64,000 nucleotides of DNA, from NCBI RefSeq assembly GCF_029643245.1, contig NZ_CP116398.1, positions 496,001 through 560,000 on the forward strand. Reading direction: 5' to 3'. The notes below the pieces were generated by a model. It had not been told where the DNA came from and did no database searches. It saw nothing but the letters and a program-made list of their open reading frames with translations. This document shows positions 44,375-54,194 of this stretch, piece after piece (the first letter of the stretch is position 1; the number at the start of each line of letters is the position of its first letter). This DNA is from Methylomonas sp. EFPC3 (lineage in GTDB: Bacteria > Pseudomonadota > Gammaproteobacteria > Methylococcales > Methylomonadaceae). The translations under genes and the position numbers were made by a program.

Positions 44375-45442
44375 TCAAGCGCCAGTCAAACGGCTTAACG
44401 CCCAACGGACGTGCTCTGCGACCAGATCGGAGGCATCGTGCAGACGTCGGTTCAATGCGGCCAGAACCTCAGGCGCCGGCCGGCCGTTACCCAGTGCGGT
44501 GGCGATGTTGCGCAGCCAGCGTTGATGGCCGATGCGGCGGATCGCCGAGCCTTCGGTTTTTTGTAAAAATTCCGCTTCGTCCCAGGCAAATAACTCCAGT
44601 AACGTCGCACTGTCCAAACGCTGGCGCGGCCGAAAGTCGACTTCCGCACTGAGTTTGGCAAACCGGTTCCAGGGGCAGACCAGCTGACAGTCGTCGCAAC
44701 CGTAAATCCGATTGCCGATCAGCGGACGCAAATCTTCCGGTATTGGTCCATGCAGTTCGATCGTCAGATAGGATACGCAGCGGCGGGCGTCGACCTGGTA
44801 GGGGGCGACGATGGCCTGGGTCGGGCAAATATCAAGGCAGGCCCGGCAGTCGCCGCAGTGGTTGCTTGCCGTCTGGTCGGCCGGCAGTTCCAAATCGGTA
44901 TAGATTTCGCCCAGGAAAAACCAGGAACCGGCGCGGCGGTTGATCAGATTGCTATGTTTGCCGATCCAGCCCAAGCCTGCTTTCTCGGCGATGGCCTTTT
45001 CCAGCACCGGAGCGCTGTCGACGAAGGCGCGGTAGCCGAACGGGCCGATGGCTGTCGCGATTTGATCGGCCAATTTCTGCAGGCGGTTGCGTAAAATTTT
45101 GTGGTAATCGCGGCCCAGAGCGTAACGCGAGACGAAGGCGGCGGCCGGATCGGCCAATAGGCTGTGGCTTCGGGCCGAGGGTTCCGGCAGATAGTCCATT
45201 CGGGCTGAAATAATGCTGCGCGTGCCTTCCTGCAACAACGCCGGTCGGCTGCGTTTCAGCCCGTGCGCGGCCATGTACTGCATTTCGCCGTGGAAATCTC
45301 GATCCAACCAGTTTTGCAGATGGTCTTCGGCCTGATGCAGGTCGGTATCGCTGATGCCGATTTGCTGAAAACCCAGCTCCATACCCCATTGTTTGATCAG
45401 GCAAACTAATTGTTCGGTATCGACGGGAGCGGGTGCTGGCAT
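44375..45442 (-). CDS. queG: epoxyqueuosine reductase
   Basis: This 355-residue QueG protein has the cobalamin-binding N-terminal half (ARMDYLP, YALGRDYHKILRNRLQ), two 4Fe-4S clusters (CGDCRACLDICPTQAI and CDDCQLVCPWNRF), and a C-terminal HEAT-like region (WLRNIATALGN). It reduces epoxyqueuosine to queuosine in tRNA. It is divergent from nnr, the same arrangement as yjeS/yjeF in E. coli. Confidence 0.93.
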   Translation of the reverse strand: MPAPAPVDTEQLVCLIKQWGMELGFQQIGISDTDLHQAEDHLQNWLDRDFHGEMQYMAAHGLKRSRPALLQEGTRSIISARMDYLPEPSARSHSLLADPAAAFVSRYALGRDYHKILRNRLQKLADQIATAIGPFGYRAFVDSAPVLEKAIAEKAGLGWIGKHSNLINRRAGSWFFLGEIYTDLELPADQTASNHCGDCRACLDICPTQAIVAPYQVDARRCVSYLTIELHGPIPEDLRPLIGNRIYGCDDCQLVCPWNRFAKLSAEVDFRPRQRLDSATLLELFAWDEAEFLQKTEGSAIRRIGHQRWLRNIATALGNGRPAPEVLAALNRRLHDASDLVAEHVRWALSRLTGA

Positions 45443-45629
45443 AGTTTATTCAACAAAGGTTGGAACAGTGCCGACCGCAGATTGTAACGGCAGTCCCGGC
45501 ATTTTTTCGGGAGAGCATTGTGGCATAACTTTAGCGATTTCCGCCGGTCATGGCCGGTTTGGCGATAGAATGACAACCAAATTTTCAACGGTTTGATTTC
45601 GCGGAACTCGCTTGCGCTCCGGACAAAAC

Positions 45630-47093
45630 ATGCAGATTTCGACTGAAGCTCTTTATTCAACAGCGCAAATTCGTAGCGCCGAAAGCCGGGCTATCGAAGG
45701 CCTCGGCATTCCGGGACGGGAGTTGATGCAGCGGGCCGGCAGCGCTTTATTCCGGCAGATTCGGCAGCGTTGGGCCGACTGTGGGCAACTGACGGTGTTT
45801 TGCGGCGGCGGCAACAACGGCGGCGACGGTTACGAAGTGGCGCGTCTGGCTCATCAGGCCGGCTACCGGGTCGCGGTATACAGTCTGGCCGATCCGGACA
45901 AGTTACCCCCCGACGCTAGCGGCGCTTACCGGGATTTTTTGCAGGCCGGCGGTTGCGTTTCCGATTTTGAGCCCGGCCTTTCCGAGATAGAGGGTGTCGT
46001 CGTCGATGCCTTGTTCGGTATCGGTTTGAGCCGCGACGTAGCGGCAGCCTATTTGCCGGCGATAGCCGCCATCAATGCCGCCGTCGGTCCGGTGCTGGCG
46101 GTCGACGTACCGTCCGGTTTGCAGGCCGATACCGGGTGCATCCTGGGGGCGGCGGTGGTTGCTGACCTGACTGTGACCTTTATCGGCCCCAAACAAGGTT
46201 TGTATACCGGTGCGGCGGCCGATTGCCGCGGTGAAGTGGTTTGTGCCGATTTGGAAATCGGCACATTGCTGGTCGGCGTCGAGCCGGCTTCGCTGTTGCT
46301 GAAAAATATCGGTATGCCCAAGCGTCAACGTAGCGGGCACAAAGGCCAGTTCGGCCACGTGTTGTTGATTGGCGGTAACCACGGCTATTCCGGAGCGATC
46401 CGCCTTGCCGCCGAAGCGGCGCTGCGAGCCGGTGCCGGCTTGGTCAGCGTCGCCACCCGGGCCGCGCATAGCGCCTGGGTCAATATTGCCCGGCCGGAGT
46501 TGATGTGTCGGGCGGTGGAACAGGCCGGCGATTTGGAGCAAATGCTGGACAAAGCCGATGTCGTGGTGGTCGGTCCGGGCTTGGGCCGCGATGCCTGGGC
46601 CCAGGCCATGTTCGATGGCGCCGTGGCGGCCGGCAAACCCTGCGTGGTCGATGCCGACGGCTTGAATCTATTGGCGCTTGGAAATTCCAGACGCGATAAC
46701 TGGGTGCTGACGCCGCATCCCGGCGAAGCGGCGCGGCTATTGAACTGCGATACCCGGCAGGTCGGCAAGGACCGGTTTGCGGCGGTTTCCGCGCTGCAGC
46801 AACGTTATGGCGGCGTCGCGTTGTTAAAAGGCGCCGGGACTTTAATCGGCGATGGCTCTCAGCACTATGTCGTCGCTGCCGGGAATCCGGGCATGGCTAG
46901 CGGCGGTATGGGCGATGTCTTGGCCGGCTTGATTGGTGGCTTGATCGCCCAAGGTTTTTCGTTAGATAAAGCCGCGCTGGCCGGCGCCCAGGTTCATGCC
47001 GCCGCGGCCGATAGTCTCGCCGCCGAATTCGGCGAACGCGGCTTGCTGGCCGGCGATTTGCCGCCACGTATCAGGGAGTTATTGAATAGATGA
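45630..47093 (+). CDS. nnr: bifunctional NAD(P)H-hydrate repair enzyme
   Basis: The protein has 487 residues from the ATG at 45630. The N-terminal epimerase half (~1-210) has FCGGGNNGGDGYEVARL and DALFGIGLSRDV. The C-terminal ADP-dependent dehydratase half has HKGQFGHVLLIGGNHGYSGA, VGPGLGRD, TPHPGEAARLL and NPGMASGGMGDVLAG. Together they repair hydrated NADH/NADPH. It overlaps tsaE by 4 bases (ATGA). Confidence 0.92.
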   Translation: MQISTEALYSTAQIRSAESRAIEGLGIPGRELMQRAGSALFRQIRQRWADCGQLTVFCGGGNNGGDGYEVARLAHQAGYRVAVYSLADPDKLPPDASGAYRDFLQAGGCVSDFEPGLSEIEGVVVDALFGIGLSRDVAAAYLPAIAAINAAVGPVLAVDVPSGLQADTGCILGAAVVADLTVTFIGPKQGLYTGAAADCRGEVVCADLEIGTLLVGVEPASLLLKNIGMPKRQRSGHKGQFGHVLLIGGNHGYSGAIRLAAEAALRAGAGLVSVATRAAHSAWVNIARPELMCRAVEQAGDLEQMLDKADVVVVGPGLGRDAWAQAMFDGAVAAGKPCVVDADGLNLLALGNSRRDNWVLTPHPGEAARLLNCDTRQVGKDRFAAVSALQQRYGGVALLKGAGTLIGDGSQHYVVAAGNPGMASGGMGDVLAGLIGGLIAQGFSLDKAALAGAQVHAAAADSLAAEFGERGLLAGDLPPRIRELLNR

Positions 47094-47560
47094 ACATCGA
47101 TTTGGAAAGCAGCGAAGACACCGAAGCCTTGGGCGCCGCGCTCTGGCAGGCCTTGCCTGAAAAATGCCTGGTGTATTTGCGCGGCGAATTGGGAGCTGGC
47201 AAAACCACCTTGATGCGGGGTTTGCTGCGGGCGGCAGGCCATCGCGGGGCGGTGAAAAGTCCGACTTATACCTTGGTCGAGGAATACGAAATCGACGGCC
47301 GGCGGCTGTTCCATTTTGATCTATATCGGCTCAAAGATCCGGAAGAGTTGGAGTGGATGGGTATCGACGATTATTTACAGCAAGATGCATTGTGCTGCAT
47401 CGAGTGGCCGGAAATGGGGCAGGGGGTATTGCCGCCGGCGGATATCGAGATCGGTTTGCAGTATGCGCGACAGCAACGTGTCGCGCAAATCAATGTGTTA
47501 GCGCAAAATCGCGCCGGAACAATTAAACTAAACTGGAAAAACAAAGACCTACTGCTATAA
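47090..47560 (+). CDS. tsaE: tRNA threonylcarbamoyladenosine ATPase TsaE
   Basis: This 156-residue P-loop protein has GELGAGKTTLMRG, a switch region SPTYTLVEEY, and HFDLYRLKDPEELEWMGIDDY, all diagnostic of TsaE (YjeE). It powers the TsaBD complex that makes t6A37 in tRNA. Coupled to nnr by a 4-base overlap, and followed by amiB as in E. coli. Confidence 0.93.
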   Translation: MNIDLESSEDTEALGAALWQALPEKCLVYLRGELGAGKTTLMRGLLRAAGHRGAVKSPTYTLVEEYEIDGRRLFHFDLYRLKDPEELEWMGIDDYLQQDALCCIEWPEMGQGVLPPADIEIGLQYARQQRVAQINVLAQNRAGTIKLNWKNKDLLL

Positions 47561-47595
47561 TCTAAACAATCTTGTCATTAGCGGTCGCGTCGGTT

Positions 47596-49137
47596 ATGCA
47601 GCGAATTTATCGAATTTTCTGGATTTGGGGCTTGTTGTTGCCTGCCGTTTCGGCAGCGGCGACCCAGGCCGAGTTAGGCGCGGTCAGCTATACCTCGGCG
47701 GATCGTGTGGTGTTCAACTTGTCCGGCCCGGCGCGTCATCACGCTTTCGTGTTGAAAAGCCCGAGCCGCTTGGTAGTCGATTTCACCGGCGCAAAACTGG
47801 CGCAAGCCGTCAGTCAACCGCCGGCCGACCATCCGTTATTTGCCGGTGCCCGCAGTGCGATGCGCGGTAGCGGCGATTTACGGGTAGTGGTTGAGTTGAA
47901 AGCGGATGCCGATGCCAAAGTCGTGATGCAAGGCAATGCCTTGCAGGTCGATCTGGCAGCCAAACCGCTGCCGACCGCGGGCGAACCAGTGGCTTTAGTC
48001 CGCGAGAAAACCGCCACTGCCGCGATGCCGCCGCTACCGGCGCCGGAAAAATCGCCGAAAAGATCCGAAATGGCAATCAAACCGGTGGCGATGAAGACGG
48101 CCAATAAAGCCAAAGGCCGTAACATCGTCGTGGCGATCGATGCCGGTCATGGCGGTAAAGACGTCGGCGCCCAGGGGCCGAACGGCACCCAGGAAAAAGA
48201 CGTGGTGTTCGCGATCGCCAGGAATCTGGAAAATCTGGTCAATGCCCAGCCGGGTATGAAAGCGGTGATGATCCGAAACGGCGATTATTTCGTCAAATTG
48301 GACGAACGCCGCCGGATCGCCCGCGCCGCCAAAGCCGATTTGTTCGTGTCGATCCACGCCGACGCCTTCAGCGATAGCCAGGCCCACGGCGCTTCGGTTT
48401 ATACCTTGGCCACCAAAGGCGCTTCCAGTGCCGGTGCCGGTTGGTTGGCTGCCAGCGAAAACGCGGTCGACGGCGCGGCGGGAGCCGGCGAAGACCGTAA
48501 TGAAACGCTCGCTTCGGTCTTGATGGATTTGTCCAGCAAGGCCGCGAAAGAAGCCAGCCAGAACGTCGGCAATAAGGTCTTGAGAAGCGTGAAAGGCGTG
48601 GGCCATTTGCACCGGAGCGCGGTGCAAAAAGCCGGCTTTGTCGTGTTGAAATCTCAGGAAATTCCGTCGATTCTGGTCGAAACCGCGTTTATCTCGAATC
48701 CGGAAGAAGAGCGGCGCCTGACCAGCAAAGCCTACCAATACAAAATGGCGGCGGCGGTGTTCAACGGCATCGTCGGCCATTTCAAACAATATGCGCCGGC
48801 CGATACGTTGATGGCGCAATTGAACCGTTCCGCCAAGGCGCCGCGGATGGTGGCGCTCAATTCCGTACCGGACGAACGGCCGCTACCGACCCCGGCGGCC
48901 AAGTCAAGAGTCGAGGCCAAAGCCTTGCTGGCTGACAACGACGCGGCGCCGGCCGAAGCCATTTCGGTGGTTGCCGGTGGCGCCGGCCAAACCCAGCACG
49001 TGATTAACCGCGGCGAGACCTTGTCCGGCATCGCTCAACACTACGGTGTGTCGATGCGGGCGTTGCGTCTGGCCAATTCGATGAACGACGGTAACGTCCG
49101 CGTCGGTCAGGTGCTGCAAATCCCGCGCGATAGCTGA
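47596..49137 (+). CDS. amiB: N-acetylmuramoyl-L-alanine amidase (AmiB/AmiC type) with LysM
   Basis: The protein has 513 residues from the ATG at 47596; a TTG eight codons earlier is an alternative. A signal peptide ends VSAAA. An AMIN septum-targeting domain (~25-115; RLVVDFTGAKL) and a linker follow. The Amidase_3 domain has zinc ligands in VAIDAGHGGKD, the Glu in QEKD, and FVSIHADAF, then the final Glu in SILVETAFISNPEEE. A C-terminal LysM domain (HVINRGETLSGIAQHYG) ends the protein. It splits daughter-cell peptidoglycan at division, normally activated by EnvC/NlpD. Syntenic with E. coli amiB. Confidence 0.9.
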   Translation: MQRIYRIFWIWGLLLPAVSAAATQAELGAVSYTSADRVVFNLSGPARHHAFVLKSPSRLVVDFTGAKLAQAVSQPPADHPLFAGARSAMRGSGDLRVVVELKADADAKVVMQGNALQVDLAAKPLPTAGEPVALVREKTATAAMPPLPAPEKSPKRSEMAIKPVAMKTANKAKGRNIVVAIDAGHGGKDVGAQGPNGTQEKDVVFAIARNLENLVNAQPGMKAVMIRNGDYFVKLDERRRIARAAKADLFVSIHADAFSDSQAHGASVYTLATKGASSAGAGWLAASENAVDGAAGAGEDRNETLASVLMDLSSKAAKEASQNVGNKVLRSVKGVGHLHRSAVQKAGFVVLKSQEIPSILVETAFISNPEEERRLTSKAYQYKMAAAVFNGIVGHFKQYAPADTLMAQLNRSAKAPRMVALNSVPDERPLPTPAAKSRVEAKALLADNDAAPAEAISVVAGGAGQTQHVINRGETLSGIAQHYGVSMRALRLANSMNDGNVRVGQVLQIPRDS

Positions 49138-49166
49138 GGCATCCGTTGCCGATTGTCTGATCCGTT

Positions 49167-49200
49167 ACGGGGCGAATCATTTCGCCCCGTTTCGTTTTGA
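49167..49200 (+). terminator. rho-independent terminator between amiB and mutL
   Basis: ACGGGGCGAA pairs perfectly with TTCGCCCCGT around TCAT, followed by TTCGTTTTGA. It lies 29 bases past amiB, so the mutL block should have its own promoter or rely on read-through. Confidence 0.8.
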
Positions 49201-49235
49201 TCCGCTAAAATACGCGCTTTTTTTCGGGCGCCTCG

Positions 49236-51113
49236 ATGCGGATTCACGCTTTACCCACGCAATTAGTCAATCAAATCGCCGCCGGCGAGGTGGTTGAGCG
49301 GCCGGCGTCGGTGGTCAAGGAATTGGTGGAAAACTGTTTCGACGCCGGCGCCACCCAGATTCAAATCGATGTCGAGCAGGGCGGGATTCGCCAAATCAAA
49401 ATTCGCGACAACGGCTGCGGTATCGTCAAGGACGATCTGGCGCTGGCGCTGTCGCGGCACGCCACCAGCAAGATTGCCTCGCTGGAAGATCTGGAACACG
49501 TCGCTAGCATGGGCTTTCGCGGCGAGGCCTTGCCCAGCATCAGTTCGGTGGCGCGGCTGACCTTGATTTCCCGCACTGCCGACGCCGAATGCGCCTGGCA
49601 AGTCAGCGCCGACGGCAGCGAGCGCAATTTCGACCCGCAGCCCGACCCGCATCCGCCCGGCACCACCGTCGATGTCCGCGACCTGTTTTACAACACCCCG
49701 GCCCGGCGCAAGTTTTTAAAAGCCGAGAAAACCGAATTTGGCCATATCGAGAGCCTGATCCAGAAACTGGCCCTGGCCCGGTTCGATGTCGGCTTTGTCC
49801 TGAACCACAATCAGCGCGAAGTGTTGAATCTGAAATCGGCGGACAGCCAAGCCGCCCAGGAGAAACGCATCGCGGCGATTTGCGGCGCGGCCTTCGTCGA
49901 CAATTGCGTCAAGATCGAGTACGCCGCGTCAGGCTTGCGTCTGCACGGTTGGGTGGGCTTGCCGACCTTTTCCCGCAGCCAGCAGGACATGCAGTTTTTC
50001 TACGTCAACGGTCGCTTGATCAAAGACCGGCTGGTCGCTCATGCCGTCAAGCAGGCTTATCAGGACGTGCTCTACCATGGCCGCCATCCGGTGTTTGTCT
50101 TGTATCTGGAATTGGACCCGGCGCTGGTCGATGTCAATGCCCATCCAACCAAACTGGAAGTACGGTTTCGGGAAGGGCGGATGGTGCACGACTTCCTGTT
50201 TCAGGCGTTGCATCGCAGTCTGGCCGAGCAGCGGCCTGGTTCTCAGCCGTTACCGCAACGGATCGAAACCGTTGCCGAATTTTCGGAAACCGTGCCGGCG
50301 TCAGCGCCGCAGCGGCCAACTTTGAATCAGCAAACGGCGTTACCGATGACGTTTCCGGCGCCAACCGCCGGCAATGCAAGCACTGCTGCGCCACCAACGT
50401 TTGGCGCTTACCGGCTGCAGCCGGAACGAACTAGCGCGGCCGACGTTGCCGAGCAAATCCAGGCCTACGCCAAACTTTATCCAAAAAACGAGTCAGTGCC
50501 GGCGCCGCAGGCAGCGACGGATTCGGTCATGCCACCATTGGGTTTTGCCTTGGCCCACATTCACAACATTTACATCCTGGCCGAAACCGCCAACGGCATT
50601 ATTTTGGTCGATGCCCACGCGGCGCACGAGCGGGTGACTTACGAGCGCTTGAAGCAGCACTACCACAACCGGGCCATCGTTTCGCAGCCTCTATTGTTGC
50701 CGATCAAATTGCAAGTGACGGCCGCCGAGGCCGATCTGGCCGAGCAAGAGCATGCGTTTTTCCTGACTCTGGGTTTTGAAATCAATCGTTCCGGCCCGGA
50801 AACCGTGGTGTTGCGGGCAACGCCGGCCTTGCTGGCGAAAACCGACGTCGACCAACTGGTGCGCGATATGTTGGCCGATCTGGCAACCCATGGCGTTAGC
50901 CATAAAGCCCAGGAAAGCATCAACCAAGTTCTGGCGACGATGGCTTGCCACGGTTCGGTGCGGGCTCGACGCAAACTTAGTATCGAAGAGATGAACGCCT
51001 TGTTGCGCGACATGGAACAAACCGAGCGCATCGGCCAATGCAACCACGGTCGGCCGACCTGGGTGGCGTTGAGCCACCAAGATTTGGACCGGTTTTTCAT
51101 GCGCGGCCAATAA
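49236..51113 (+). CDS. mutL: DNA mismatch repair protein MutL
   Basis: This 625-residue GHKL ATPase has all N-terminal motifs: QIAAGEVVERPASVVKELVEN, DNGCGI, SRHATSKI and GFRGEALPSISSV. A Pro/Gln-rich linker (~340-440) leads to a C-terminal dimerisation domain (HIHNIYILAE, VDAHAAHERVTYE, CHGSVRA). The DQHAxxE(x)4E-type endonuclease motif reads VDAHAAHERVTYE, with the first positions changed and no obvious complete metal site, so it is probably non-cleaving as in MutH-dependent species. It abuts miaA directly. Confidence 0.93.
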   Translation: MRIHALPTQLVNQIAAGEVVERPASVVKELVENCFDAGATQIQIDVEQGGIRQIKIRDNGCGIVKDDLALALSRHATSKIASLEDLEHVASMGFRGEALPSISSVARLTLISRTADAECAWQVSADGSERNFDPQPDPHPPGTTVDVRDLFYNTPARRKFLKAEKTEFGHIESLIQKLALARFDVGFVLNHNQREVLNLKSADSQAAQEKRIAAICGAAFVDNCVKIEYAASGLRLHGWVGLPTFSRSQQDMQFFYVNGRLIKDRLVAHAVKQAYQDVLYHGRHPVFVLYLELDPALVDVNAHPTKLEVRFREGRMVHDFLFQALHRSLAEQRPGSQPLPQRIETVAEFSETVPASAPQRPTLNQQTALPMTFPAPTAGNASTAAPPTFGAYRLQPERTSAADVAEQIQAYAKLYPKNESVPAPQAATDSVMPPLGFALAHIHNIYILAETANGIILVDAHAAHERVTYERLKQHYHNRAIVSQPLLLPIKLQVTAAEADLAEQEHAFFLTLGFEINRSGPETVVLRATPALLAKTDVDQLVRDMLADLATHGVSHKAQESINQVLATMACHGSVRARRKLSIEEMNALLRDMEQTERIGQCNHGRPTWVALSHQDLDRFFMRGQ

Positions 51114-52052
51114 ATGAGCGAATTGCAAAAACCGGGCGCCATCTTGCTGATGGGGCCGACCGCTTCCGGCAAGACCGCGTTAGGCGTGGCCTTGGCCCAG
51201 GCCTTAGACACCGAAATCATCAGCGTCGATTCGGCGCTGGTCTATCGCGGGATGGACATCGGCACCGCCAAGCCGACCCAGGCCGAGCGCGGCGGCGTGC
51301 CGCATCATTTGATCGATATCCTCGATCCCAGTGAAGCCTTTTCCACCGGCCAATTCCGCAACCGCGCGCTGGAGTTGATGGCCGACATCACCGCGCGCGG
51401 CAAACTGCCGTTGCTGGTCGGCGGCACAATGCTGTATTTCAATGCGCTGACCCAGGGTTTGGCGCAGTTGCCGGAAGCCGATCCGGAAATTCGCCAGCGG
51501 CTGGACGCGGAACTGGAATCGCTGGGAAAGGAAGTGCTGCATGCCCGCTTGGCGCAAGTCGACCCGCAAGCGGCGGCGCGCATTCACGTCAACGATCCCC
51601 AGCGCGTGCAGCGCGCGCTGGAAGTCTACGAAATCAGCGGCCGGCCGTTATCCAGTTTTTTCGGTGCCGAGCAACAAGATGAGCATCCTTACCGCTTTAT
51701 CAAACTGATCGTCGCGCCGGAGCAACGCAAAACCTTGCACGACAAAATCGCCGAGCGTTTCGATTCAATGCTGGAGCTGGGCTTTCTCGAAGAAGTCCGG
51801 GCATTATGGCAACGCGGCGATCTGGACGAAAGCATGCCGTCGATCCGCTGCGTCGGTTACCGCCAAGCCTGGTCTTATTTAAACGGCGAATACGATCTGG
51901 CGACAATGCGCGACAAAGCCATCGTCGCTACCCGGCAACTGGCCAAACGTCAATTTACTTGGCTACGCAAGGAGCAGGACGCCTGCCATTTGATCAGCGG
52001 CTCCACCGATCTGCTACAACAAGCGTTACATCACTGCCGCGAACGTGGATAA
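51114..52052 (+). CDS. miaA: tRNA dimethylallyltransferase
   Basis: This 312-residue protein has Walker A GPTASGKT (14-21), DSALVYRGMDIGTAKP, HHLIDILDP and VGGTMLYFNAL, followed by the C-terminal SIRCVGYRQAW. It adds the isopentenyl group to A37 of UNN-reading tRNAs. The ATG begins immediately after the mutL stop, and the end overlaps the next gene by 8 bases. hfq, its usual follower, is displaced by 7 kb here. Confidence 0.94.
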   Translation: MSELQKPGAILLMGPTASGKTALGVALAQALDTEIISVDSALVYRGMDIGTAKPTQAERGGVPHHLIDILDPSEAFSTGQFRNRALELMADITARGKLPLLVGGTMLYFNALTQGLAQLPEADPEIRQRLDAELESLGKEVLHARLAQVDPQAAARIHVNDPQRVQRALEVYEISGRPLSSFFGAEQQDEHPYRFIKLIVAPEQRKTLHDKIAERFDSMLELGFLEEVRALWQRGDLDESMPSIRCVGYRQAWSYLNGEYDLATMRDKAIVATRQLAKRQFTWLRKEQDACHLISGSTDLLQQALHHCRERG

Positions 52053-52644
52053 AGCTAACCAACGCCAAATCGCTTACGCTGCCCGCAATGCCCAGCCTGA
52101 TAAGGAAACGCTGAGCATTGAAATCTGCAACCGGGTTATCGCGCAGTCCTGGTATCAGGCCGCCGATACCGTGATGTGGTATCTGCATTGTCGCTCGGAA
52201 GTGCGGACTTTACCGACCGTCGCCGCCGAACTGGTCGGCGGCAAGCGTATCGTCGTGCCCTATTGCACGGTCGATGCTTCAGGCCAGAAGCAATTGGGCC
52301 TTTGGCGTTTGCAAGCGCTCGACGAGTTGCGGCCGGGCATGTGGAATATTCTCGAACCGCCGCGCGAGCGCTGGCAGGAGCCGGCAAAGCAGGTTCGCGC
52401 CGAGGAACTGGACGCCGTCATCGTGCCGGGTGTGGCTTTCGATCGGCAGGGCGGACGCTTGGGTAACGGTGCCGGTTATTACGACCGGTTATTGGCTTGT
52501 GTGCGGCCCCACGTGGTGTTGGCGGCGGTCTGCTACGAGGCGCAATTGGTACCCGCGGTTGCGATGGACCGGCACGATGTTTTCATGGACTTTGTTGTCA
52601 CCGAGCAGGCGGTTTATTCGGGCCGGGGCAGAGCCGGATGTTGA
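52045..52644 (+). CDS. 5-formyltetrahydrofolate cyclo-ligase
   Basis: This 199-residue protein starts at GTG inside the end of miaA. Family motifs are HCRSEVRTLP, VVPGVAFDRQGGRLGNGAGYYDR (catalytic and ATP-binding region) and the final VAMDRHDVFMDFVV. It converts 5-formyl-THF to 5,10-methenyl-THF in one-carbon metabolism. In many gammaproteobacteria this gene follows 6S RNA (ssrS); here it follows miaA and no 6S RNA precedes it. It overlaps the nspC-like gene by 7 bases. Confidence 0.88.
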   Translation: MDKANQRQIAYAARNAQPDKETLSIEICNRVIAQSWYQAADTVMWYLHCRSEVRTLPTVAAELVGGKRIVVPYCTVDASGQKQLGLWRLQALDELRPGMWNILEPPRERWQEPAKQVRAEELDAVIVPGVAFDRQGGRLGNGAGYYDRLLACVRPHVVLAAVCYEAQLVPAVAMDRHDVFMDFVVTEQAVYSGRGRAGC

Positions 52645-53765
52645 ATGCTGCCGAACTGAAACGGCACGTCTCCAGCTCTCCGGCTTTTGTGTTGGATGAA
52701 GCGCAGGTGCTGGCCAATTTACAACCGTTATCGGCATTGCGCGCGGCGAGCGGCGGCAAGGTGTTGTATGCGATCAAGGCCTTGCCTTTGGCGCATCTGT
52801 TGGGATTGATCAAACCGCAAGTCGACGGCTTCTCGGTCAGCTCCTTGTTCGAAGCCAAGCTGGCGCACGAAATTTTGGCTGATCAGGGAAGCATTCATTT
52901 GACCACGCCCGGTCTGCGTCCAGACGAATTTGCTGAAATGGCAGAGCTGTGCAGTCATATCAGTTTCAATTCCTTGTCGCAGCACCAGCGATTATCCGGT
53001 CTGAGCCCTCATTATTCGCCGGGCTTGCGGGTTAATCCCAAATTGCCGTTTGCGGCGGATCGGCGGTTCGATCCGTGCCGGCCGCATTCCAAGCTCGGCG
53101 TCGATATCGAGTTGTTGCGGGATGGCGTGCCGGGCGGCGTCGCGGGTTTGCAGTTCCATACCGTGTTTTCTTGTCGCGATTTGGCGCCGCTGCAAACGAC
53201 CGTGCAAGCCTTGCGGCCCATTCTGGAACGCAATCGGCAACTGCGCTGGCTGAATCTGGGCGGCGGTTATCTGTACCACGATATCGCCGATCTTGACTCG
53301 CTGGCCGAGCTGATCGCCGGGCTGCGTTCGGAGTTTGCCATTGAGGTGTATTTGGAGCCGGGTAAGGCCATCGTCGGTAACGCCGGTTATTTGGTGGCGA
53401 CGGTGCTGGACCGCTTTGTCAGCGACGGCAAGCAGGTGTTGATGCTGGATACCTCGATCAACCACCATCCGGAGGTGTTCGAGTACCAAATCAGGCCGCG
53501 TTTATTGGACGAAGTTACCGAGGGTGGTCAGTCTGCGATTTTGGCCGGTTCGACTTGTCTGGCCGGCGACGTGTTCGGCGAATACCGTTTCGATCGCGTT
53601 CCGGAAGTCGGCGAAAAATTGGTGTTTGCCGATGTCGGTGCTTATACCCTGATCAAGGCCAACCGGTTCAACGGCTACAATTTGCCGGATGTTTATACCT
53701 GGAACCGGTCCGGGTTAACATTGCAGAAACGTTACGATTATGCCGATTATCGCCGGCAGTGGTAA
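52638..53765 (+). CDS. nspC: carboxynorspermidine/carboxyspermidine decarboxylase-like protein
   Basis: This 375-residue fold-type III PLP decarboxylase has the probable PLP lysine in VLYAIKALP, SSLFEAKLA, FNSLSQHQR, DPCRPHSKLGV, LNLGGGYLY, LEPGKAIVGNAG, the Cys of STCLAGDVFGEYRF and the end YTLIKANRFNGYNLP. The pattern is that of NspC, the last step of the alternative spermidine/norspermidine route. The usual partner carboxy(nor)spermidine dehydrogenase is not adjacent. The start is an ATG inside the preceding gene. Confidence 0.82.
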   Translation: MLNAAELKRHVSSSPAFVLDEAQVLANLQPLSALRAASGGKVLYAIKALPLAHLLGLIKPQVDGFSVSSLFEAKLAHEILADQGSIHLTTPGLRPDEFAEMAELCSHISFNSLSQHQRLSGLSPHYSPGLRVNPKLPFAADRRFDPCRPHSKLGVDIELLRDGVPGGVAGLQFHTVFSCRDLAPLQTTVQALRPILERNRQLRWLNLGGGYLYHDIADLDSLAELIAGLRSEFAIEVYLEPGKAIVGNAGYLVATVLDRFVSDGKQVLMLDTSINHHPEVFEYQIRPRLLDEVTEGGQSAILAGSTCLAGDVFGEYRFDRVPEVGEKLVFADVGAYTLIKANRFNGYNLPDVYTWNRSGLTLQKRYDYADYRRQW

Positions 53766-53790
53766 GCCGGTTTTGGATAAAGCGTGGCGC

Positions 53791-54183
53791 TTAGCGTTGG
53801 CCGTGCGGCGGGACTGGCGATGGGTCGATATTGGACAATAACCCTTCCATTTTCTGCACGCTGGCGTCGCAGCCCTCGATACTGGATCGAACTTTGGCTT
53901 TGAATCTTAAGCTCATGCTCTCGCCGTCCGCCTCGTGTTCTGCGTACTCATTCAATAGATGGCAGGCGTCGTGCATGGCCTGTTCGGTATCTTCGAAATT
54001 ATCGCTATCCGGCAGTAGATCGGAATCGCTCAGCATCATCAACCGGCTGATGATGGCGTTTTGATGGCGGAACACCGACTCGGCATAGTCGGCGAAACTG
54101 TCCATCCCGCTGTTGGTCGGCGCACTGGCACAGCCGGCCAGGCACACCAGCAACGGTATCCAATTCAAACGCGGTAACAACAT
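53791..54183 (-). CDS. small lipoprotein of unknown function
   Basis: This 130-residue protein has a lipoprotein signal (LLVCLAGC, then ASAPTNS, a +2 residue compatible with the outer membrane). The mature part is acidic and helical, with two Cys (HDACHLL, IEGCDASV) that may form a disulfide. I recognise no family. It is the last gene of a minus-strand unit, 11 bases after the methyltransferase, and converges with nspC. Confidence 0.65.
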   Translation of the reverse strand: MLLPRLNWIPLLVCLAGCASAPTNSGMDSFADYAESVFRHQNAIISRLMMLSDSDLLPDSDNFEDTEQAMHDACHLLNEYAEHEADGESMSLRFKAKVRSSIEGCDASVQKMEGLLSNIDPSPVPPHGQR

Positions 54184-54194
54184 GAACGGCTCTT

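Noticed and set aside
44319..44405. N-terminal extension of the SprA-like gene from a TTG
   Set aside because: It would extend into the 3' end of queG without a ribosome site; the ATG at 44318 is simpler.
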